Below are positions 56,901 to 64,000 of a stretch of DNA of 64,000 bases, piece after piece. Under the pieces are notes generated by a model that was given only the letters and a program-made list of their open reading frames with translations, made no database searches and was not told the DNA's origin. Within the stretch, counting starts at the first letter, position 1, and every line of letters begins with the position of its first letter. The stretch is taken from assembly GCA_030248135.1 (NCBI GenBank), contig JASANC010004913.1, positions 1 through 64,000 of the forward strand. Direction: 5' to 3'. The DNA comes from Theristus sp. LFF4_11 (taxonomy: Eukaryota > Nematoda > Chromadorea > Monhysterida > Xyalidae). A program made the translations under genes and the position numbers.

Positions 56901-59900
56901 AGTAAGACAGGATTAGAAATTTTTAGACCGAATTAGAAAAAGGAGACCTGGATCTGACATTTTGTCGCATTATAACCGAATCTTTTGTTTTTTTTAAATC
57001 AAATATGTTCGCTCCGTAACAGTGCAAACAACTTTTCCGATTAGCCACTTTCCGCCGAGAATTGCGAGCTTATCTTTCGGTCTTATGCAAGAGACAAGCG
57101 TTGGGCGCGCGCGCAGATGGTGACGAAATGACTTAATCCGATCTTTGTGTGTCGCGCCGTCCCGTCCCCGGTCCGCGCGCACTTTTTTCTAGAATAGAGC
57201 AAAAGCAGGACTGAACCGTCGGTTTGCTCGCCATATGCTGACTGCTCAAATCACGTTTGAACCGCTGAAACTGGAAAAAAATCTGAAGAAACGCATATTA
57301 CGCAGTCGCCGCGAGAAATACAAGGTCTCCCATCGGAGGGAAAAGTTACTGCATATTTGTGTGGTTGAAACTGTACTTTATTGTAATGTTCAACATGTTT
57401 AACATGATCAAACCGCATCAAAAATATAAAATAAGGTAATCCATGAAACTGTTAATTGAAAAAATATGATATGTTTTAGTGTACGTTCTTAGGTGTTATT
57501 TGGGTTGAGATACTTAGGTTTTACCAAAATGTTCCGCAAAGAACGACCCATGAAAAATTCCAAGCATGACTGTAGCCGGTCAACATGAAAACTTTGTCAG
57601 GTTTTAATTCTGCGGAAAATCTTTTACTCCGACAATTTTTTCAATTACCTTATATCCGGATATGGCAAGAATTGTTCAGAACTCTTCAAAAGAAAAGCGT
57701 GCGCACACGTCTGAAATGGTGCCAGAAGCTTCGTCTCAAACACAATGTACAGTGTTTGTATGACACTTTCGAGGACCGTAGATCTTGGTAATACTTCCGC
57801 ACAAACGCCATAAATTTATAGATTTTGTCGTTTTCTATTCTCGTAGTGTGATTCTTTCCTCTGAAAAGACATTGTGCATGGTTTTGTTTTAGCCTTTGTG
57901 TACGCAATAAATCCGTGTTACGATGTCTACCGTACTCGGTGGATGTCGCAATCGCAATGATCTTCATTATCGTCTACAAATCCTCAAAGGACTTCAAAAG
58001 TTGGTTTTAAAAATTAAAATTAAAAATTAAAATCGTGGGAAATTAAAAAAAAACTTCACGCACCACTTTGCCTATCTTTAGCACTGCGATCTCAGGATTT
58101 GCACATGAAACTACCAGAAGCCACCGTATTCAGTGTGTTTGCAGAGTTGCATAACTGGTTCAATGAAATTGTTTTTATATTCTCAATTTTCGTTGCGGGC
58201 GTGCGTGCCCAGCAGCCTTCATATCCACAGTATTCAACCGCTTAGTCCCATATTCACACGTTTTTTGCCGCTGAAGTTTTTCGCGCGCCCTTTTGTGTTT
58301 TCATGAGCCGTGCATTATTCATTTTCATGCTTTGTCTGCAATGTGTGTACTTTGTCGTTTTGTTTGTGTTTTTGTCTTGAGCGCTGTTTATTTATTGGCT
58401 TATGTGGTTGGTTATGTACGTATATTTTTATGAGCTTTTCGATTTGGTTCATCTTTTTTTGTGTGGCAAATGCACTTCAGAGCGAGATTATTTCTTCAGA
58501 TCGCAGACACTACTGCTAATTGTCACAAGCACAAATATTTGGGAAATGTTTATATTTCGTCACATGTACATACTTACCTCAACTTCAACTCTGTGCTCCA
58601 AGCTTTGGCGATCGCTTTTGACGGGCACCTATAAAAATGTTGATTCTTACAGAAAAGGGGGATTGGCAAAAAAAACAAATCCTGCAAACATATCCGGAGT
58701 CAATGAACGTGCCACCAATTGGTGTTTTGAAACGCCCAAGTTTTTCACGTGCTACATGTTTGACTGTGATTCATCTCAGTGAGATCCTTTGTTCTGCTTT
58801 TTTGACATTCTGTGGGATTAGATGCAGAATTCCTCGTTTTTTGAATGAAAACATTTCATCCGCTTTTTTTCTGAACAACAAGTGTTTTCTCAATCTCTAT
58901 AGCTAATAAATTCGAACGTGTCCTGTAAAAAACCTTCCTGTCGTGTTTCAGCCTGTGAATAACAGAGCAGCCTTCCAGTTTGCCTTATCCGTTCATTTCT
59001 GCTATAGCGCAAGGGATGATCATAACAAACAAAAAAATCTGGGCGCTATTACAGTCTCTGCACGTCGAGCACATATTTGAACGCATATGACGTCATTTCG
59101 ATGTGACACGTTTGAATGAGTCGGTTATACCTGCTTGCGTTTGCCGTACTGGTCAGCAGCGGCCAATGTCATTGCGTCAATCACAGTTTTCCTCAAGCCA
59201 AGTCGCAAGTCTTCTCTGAACTTTGCCTCATTGTGGCGTGTACCGCGCGGTGCGTAACCGACTGAAATAATGTCATTGTGTATTTTTTTTTAATTGTTGA
59301 TACCACCTACACCACAATACACCCGTATACAGCATGGCCGAATAAATGAGGCAGTCCATCAAGGCGGGATTGGTCGCTGACTAGGAGTTGTCTTTTTCAA
59401 AAATGCCAACATAATTTCCAATCATGTGTGCAAGGAAAAAGAATGAACAGAATAATACGGATAATCCATAAGTTTAAAAAAAACGCGTCAAATTTGGCAT
59501 ACAATTTGGTTTCTGAACTTCTTTTTCTTTCATTCAAAATTCGCGCGCTCCTTGCACCCTGAAAAAAACTGTCATGTTTAATCGGCTATACTGTACTTGT
59601 ATTTTGAATGGTGTCTCGCGAGTTTTGCAGAAAACATGACCTGGTTCGGAATTATTCTGACGCAAAATTCTTACTTTTTTAGGTCGACATTACACTTGTG
59701 TATTTATATTTTACTGTAAATTATGTTTTTCTTCAGTTTTATGGAAAACTGTTCAAAACAAGAAAATCTTAGTCATCTTCTCTCACAGACCACTTTTTGC
59801 TTTTATTATAATTGCGGATGGATACCATGTTCTGGAGAAACGCATTGAAAAACCTGTTTTCTTTCAAGAGAGCACTTTTCGTTGCGGTCTTTTTAAGCCC

Positions 59901-60360
59901 AGGAGCCATACACTGTGACTGTATATTTGATGTCTTTATGCAAGTTCAGTTCAGCAGCCTCAGGATATGTCTGATTATGTTTGAAAAACAGAATAATAAA
60001 GAAGCTTTTTTCTCAAAATATGGTTACTTGCAAACAAATAAAGACACGCTTCCTCGGTGGCATTCAAAGTACGTCTGCTTTTATGATTTTGCAAGTTATG
60101 TTATGGTTGACAACCTTAGCTGTGCACTTTTTGTGATGACCAATTTTGTTGATGGAAAAGCTTGTGCTGATCGTTGATTTTGTAAATCTCAGAAAAGGCT
60201 TGTTTGATTAGCTGAGCAACTGGGTTTTTCTGGGCCTTTTTGTGAACATTGTGACGTTTTTGAAATTGAAAAATAGACAAGAACCAATGCGCGCGCGCCG
60301 AAAAAGAAGTACATAACCTGCATATGTTGATTAAAAGGGACTGGTTTTCAGTAAACAACT
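53960..60360. other. Long stretch without a confident gene
   Basis: If the signal-peptide exons at 60365-60685 and the membrane exons at 53959-53016 are one gene, this is its intron region. One possible minus-strand exon follows a strong acceptor (CTTTTTTCAG) near 56523 and reads about 60 codons. A + strand 57-base segment near 57895-57957 (FVYAINPCYDVYRTRW, then stop) could be a terminal exon. Neither is convincing. There are ACATGTATGTA-type repeats at about 55205-55265 and a lone TGACGTCA-MITE end at 59085-59121. Confidence 0.3.
59085..59121. mobile_element. Solo end of the TGACGTCA MITE family
   Basis: ATGACGTCATTTCGATGTGA followed by CACGTTTGAATGA matches the terminal region of 33849-34060. 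The other end was not found. Confidence 0.55.
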
Positions 60361-60364
60361 TTAC

Positions 60365-60685
60365 CTAGTTGAATCGTATGTTCCCGAAACGGTCTGCGGT
60401 AGTAACTGTCCAATTTTGAGTCGTCAACTTCTTGACTGGTGGAGTTTTTGTCGTTGATTGTCGACGCACCTGAATGGAATTTGTGATTTCTGTTAAAAAA
60501 TTTCAAAGTCCAGCAAAAAAAGCCTGGTCTAGGCGACATATTCCCAGGCTATTCCTGGCTCCGGCAGAATTTTTTTCTGCGTGGAGTTTATGAACGAAAA
60601 ACGATTCATGTGGATAAATAGACTTTCACATACCCGAAACTATGAGTACTTCGATGATGAAAACGACCGTTTTCAATGTTGCCAT
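60365..60685 (-). CDS. Signal-peptide exon pair of a secreted or membrane protein
   Basis: Exon 1 is 60685-60634 (donor GTATGT, phase 1) and exon 2 is 60469-60365 (acceptor TTCAG, donor GTAAAG). Exon 1 begins ATG and encodes a typical signal peptide (TLKTVVFIIEVLIVSG) that finishes in exon 2 before a hydrophilic, Ser/Asp-rich segment (NSTSQEVDDSKLDSYYRRP) with a potential N-glycosylation site. Exon 2 ends in phase 1. An exon starting at 60320 keeps phase but soon stops. It may belong to the membrane protein ending at 53016. Confidence 0.5.
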
Positions 60686-60689
60686 GATT

Positions 60690-61180
60690 CTGAAGGAATA
60701 TTTCTGATTGAAATTGTTTTAATTCAAATCATATAGGTTCCAGTTCATCAAAACGTAATTTCAAATATTACCACCCTTCTATAGTTTATTGTATCAAAGC
60801 CAGGCATATTTTTAACAAGACACAACGAGGCTAACACTGTTTCCGTGGCAACGATTGCATTGAACATTCTGCATAATGCCTGAATCATGTTAAGCCCCGC
60901 TTATTTGAACAACGTAAGGTACTTATTTCATGCCGGTTTAGTGTTTTTCACACACTTAATTTTGTAAACCCTTGCATGCTGTCGTAAGTGGGTTTTTGAC
61001 AGGGGTCAACTTTTTTTTTCAATTTTTGGCGCATGTGGAAACTTTGACCGTGAAGGGGGAATCAAATATTTATTGAAAACAATGTATTGACACTTTGCCA
61101 TTCTTGGATCAGAATAAAATCAGATTATATCTATATTTCAAAATCTAGCGTTTTAGTATCCCATAATTTTCAGAATGATT
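60690..61180. other. No gene seen
   Basis: AT-rich flank of the minus-strand gene starting at 60685; its promoter would lie here. Confidence 0.3.
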
Positions 61181-61262
61181 GGTGTTTTGCTGTTTTTTCT
61201 TCAAAGTTGCTGCTCCACCTTTTGCTGTTTTTTCTTCAAAGTTGCTGCTCCAACCTTTCAGG
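61181..61262. repeat. Short tandem duplication
   Basis: Two adjacent copies of a unit of about 36 bases (TTTTGCTGTTTTTTCTTCAA..GTTGCTGCTCCA). Confidence 0.75.
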
Positions 61263-61269
61263 TACTAAA

Positions 61270-63030
61270 CAGCGAAACATCCGACAGCCCTCTCTCAAAT
61301 ACCGACCGAACACGATTGAAATCAGAAAAATTACCCGGTTGCATTATGTTGATGTTTTACGCTTGCCGTAAATGGCAGGTAGACGGACGTGTGCTATTAT
61401 CAGCATGTAAAACTTCACATATTTCAAACCATTGGAACACACATTCGCAGAAACACATTGTGGCATTATTTCACAATTCCATTTTCGCCCGCATTTACCA
61501 CATGTGCAACATTGCTAAACGCTGAGTATGGGTCATGTGCTTTTTTGCAGAGGACCGCGCGAACTTTGAGAAAGTCAGATTGAACTGAAAGAGAAACACC
61601 AGAAAGCTTGCCACAAAAAGTTTACCTGCCACACTGCATGCACAAATGTATATCTGCAATCTGTTACCATAAAACTGCGCCACACCACTTTTGCTCCAAC
61701 TAACTGTAGCATCGTTGCCCCAATGTCTCTATTTTTTCCGTAGCCAACGTGTCTATTTCGCGTGCATGGCTCATAAATCAAATTGCTCCCTGCTTTCCTC
61801 AACATCGATGCAGCAAAGAAAGCACAAAAAATTGGCTTCATGGCTTCTTTGAACCTTGATAGGCATGTGGTGGTTCTGCCTCGGTTATCTGCGCATACTT
61901 TTTTCTGATGTCGCCAAAAAAAGTTTCTGATGTATGTACAGTGTACAATGTATGCAAGATCGCGCCAAGACCTACTACCTACACATTCGTACTGTGTTCT
62001 CAGGCAGGGCGACTCAATGACTGAATTTTTTGGTTTTTTTTGTACTTTGCCTCTGATGTTTTCATGGTGAACATTCTTGAAAAAAGCACTGCTTCTTTCC
62101 ACTTTCTCAAATCTACATGTTAATAAAATGGATTCTTTTTTCAATCGGCAATAATATTTTTCTAGTTTTTCCCTTTTTTCACGTATTTGCGATTTTTTTT
62201 ATTTTGAAATTGTTCTAATCTGTTTGCTGTGCGATTTGTTTTGCTCGCATGCACATTTGACTGGATTCTGCTGCCCTTTTGCGAAACAGCGACCAATGGT
62301 ATTGAAAACGAAATCGGGCAAAATGGTGGGTATCCCCCCATACAGTGAGAGGCCCAGTGGGTTGTGAGTGGCTGTCTGTCCCCCCCCGGGGGGTGAACAG
62401 GGCATTGGTCCACCCGCACGGGATTGTCAACCGTCCGTCCGGTCTGGTGGTTACCCCGAAACACCCACCGGAGTTTGGGACTTTCGGGTTTCCGAAATCG
62501 GTGGGCGACGGGGATTGGCGTGGCGTGCTTCAAATACATGAAATAAAAAAGTATTCCATAATTTAAATTTTTTTGACTGTTTCACCAAAGAAGAATGAGT
62601 TTCACAATGTTTTCACTTAAATCATTTGTTGCGATAAACTCCAAAAAGTTGACCGGTTTATTTTTCATTTGTGCCTCAAAAACACAAGGTTCTGAGGGGT
62701 TTTTCTCAAAAGCCAAGAAATTCAAACTGCTTCCAATTCCAATCCAGTACACTATACAATTTTCATGCCTTTTTTTCAGATATTCCTCCTACTCGAAAGG
62801 AAACCCGCGAAAACTCACTGTCCAGGCAGCACTATACCCTGGTTCGGAAGGAGAAAAAATCTAAGCAATGCTTTTGGTTTCCACGTATAATAGAAGCCAC
62901 ACTATATATAGACCGTGCAGCCACACCAAGTCAATTCAGGCTAAATCTAAAATCACGGGCATGTAAGCGTGCATACACACTCAGAAACATAAAACCCAGC
63001 TCGCTTATGTTTTGTAAGAATGGGTTAACT
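61270..63030. other. No confident gene
   Basis: Contains a GC-rich segment at 62325-62525 (with a CCCCCCCCGGGGGG palindrome near 62380) unlike its surroundings, probably a repeat fragment. Confidence 0.3.
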
Positions 63031-63369
63031 CCGTGGTGGTGAAACTTTTCAGGCAGCCAGATTTTTTTGGTTTTCGAGTTTTTAGACGCCGTAAATTCTG
63101 TTTTTTTGGGGTTGAGCGTAAACTGATTTCATCTTTTTTTGTTTTTTACCTTTTTCTTTCTTTGAAGTTTTATTTGAAATGTTCTTTAATGCAAGTTGCC
63201 CTGAGCGTATTTTTCATTTGTGTAAGTTTGGTAACTTTTCATCAAATCGGCCCATGTGTGGTGCGCACGTTTCGTAACTTTTCTTTTTTTTCCACACTTT
63301 TTCACCGTAGCTCGTATTTTTTCCTTCTTATTTTTTGCAGTTTTTATGCTGGTAAAGTTTATCTCCGTC

Positions 63370-63663
63370 TGCGGGGCTTTGTCTTCAACATGTTGATTGC
63401 TCTGAAAAAATTCTACTTTTTGTTTATGTTTGGAAAAATAGGAACGCTGATTGGTTGCAGCAGATTCCCAGTCAGTGTTCCTGTGAATTCCAATGTTGTC
63501 ACATTACATGCGCTTGTTTCTGTCACAGCACAACTTCAAAAAAAAAAGAAAATCAAATATCGAAAATCTAAAAAAAAATTCGCAAAAAACAGAATCAGTT
63601 TTTTGGAAGTTTTTTGTTTGTTACAAGACACTTACTTTTATCAGTGGTTCAACTACATTTTAA
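63370..63663 (+). CDS. Possible cysteine-rich exon (doubtful)
   Basis: In the frame one base off the longest open frame, about 97 codons are open from 63370 to the TAA at 63661-63663, with a dense cysteine block (QCSCEFQCC, then CACFC) after GATTGGTTGCAGCAG, which could serve as an acceptor at 63463. A KKKRKS basic run follows. No start codon, no partner exon, no recognisable family. Chance is a real possibility in this T-rich DNA. Confidence 0.18.
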
Positions 63664-64000
63664 TTAAGTGCGAAAAATTGCAGGAAGACTAAAACAATGG
63701 CTCATACAAAAGTGACGGCACACACACATACACACACACTGTATAATACACATCAGGCAGACAAGAAATATTTCTGAACCGTGTCGCTAAAATATCGAAA
63801 AAATCAAAAGCCACCCAGGAACGCAGGTGCGGTATCGACAGTATCCATCATGAAACTGTACTGCCGTGTGTGACATAAAAAATAGGATAAAGACTTTGTT
63901 GCGGTCTTTTTTATTTTCCTTCTCTTTTCAGAGACTTTGTTTGACGGACGATAACGAAAAGATGAAACAAGATTTTTGACTCACCAATTCGTTTTATGAT

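Noticed and set aside
57585..57967. Gene on + strand with basic segment and FVYAINPCYD ending
   Set aside because: Acceptor and donor choices are ambiguous, and frames do not join into one product.
63033..63692. 219-codon + strand open frame
   Set aside because: Composition is almost all Phe, Lys, Leu and Ser over T- and A-rich DNA, with no motif and several internal intron-like signals; it looks like a chance frame.
1..64000. CRISPR arrays, bacterial operons, ribosomal RNA
   Set aside because: No regularly spaced identical repeats with unique spacers, no Shine-Dalgarno-led operons, no rRNA-like sequence; the window is a metazoan-type genome.

Overview
The window is eukaryotic. Genes are split by short introns with GT..AG ends, coding sequence is scattered among AT-rich introns, AATAAA signals follow several genes, and a large share of the DNA is DNA-transposon sequence. 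The gene content points to an invertebrate animal, probably an ecdysozoan: a trunk/noggin-like cystine-knot growth factor, a many-fingered C2H2 protein, and small lineage-specific cysteine-rich secreted proteins. I cannot place the species. I built gene models by hand from acceptor and donor sites and kept a junction only where reading phase agreed; exceptions are stated.

Layout. 190-770 (+) looks like the end of a MAM-domain gene. 2573-14609 (-) is one long zinc-finger gene of at least 18 exons. Its downstream part encodes a Gln/His/Ser-rich tail, and one intron holds a 1.5-kb hAT element with a perfect 8-bp target duplication. 15216-23960 has no host gene. It is a nest of GC-run-rich, non-autonomous hAT-like elements inserted into each other, most with intact 8-bp target duplications, so the order of insertion can be read.

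24.6-36 kb holds small secreted-protein genes. Two encode six-cysteine peptides on + (28341-28783 and 31573-32586). A 204-aa protein on - (33035-35931) has a paralog at 40096-41007 (-). The two paralogs are separated by a 2.5-kb foldback element and a second copy of a TA-flanked polyC/polyG element. 42526-42692 is the last exon of an unidentified + gene. 44415-48491 (+) is a nine-exon gene whose phases all close, encoding about 790 aa and ending in a trunk/noggin-like cystine-knot domain. 49311-52481 (-) is a six-exon, 226-aa gene of unknown function. 53016-53959 (-) is the 3' part of a type I membrane protein gene, and 60365-60685 (-) holds a signal-peptide exon pair that may be its 5' part or a separate gene. 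The rest, including most of 54-60 kb and 60.7-64 kb, shows no confident gene.

The most unusual material is the nested transposon cluster with its GC-homopolymer-rich families, the pair of six-cysteine secreted peptides with a shared gene structure, the paralogous pair of cysteine-rich secreted proteins, and several unnamed MITE families present in two or three copies each.
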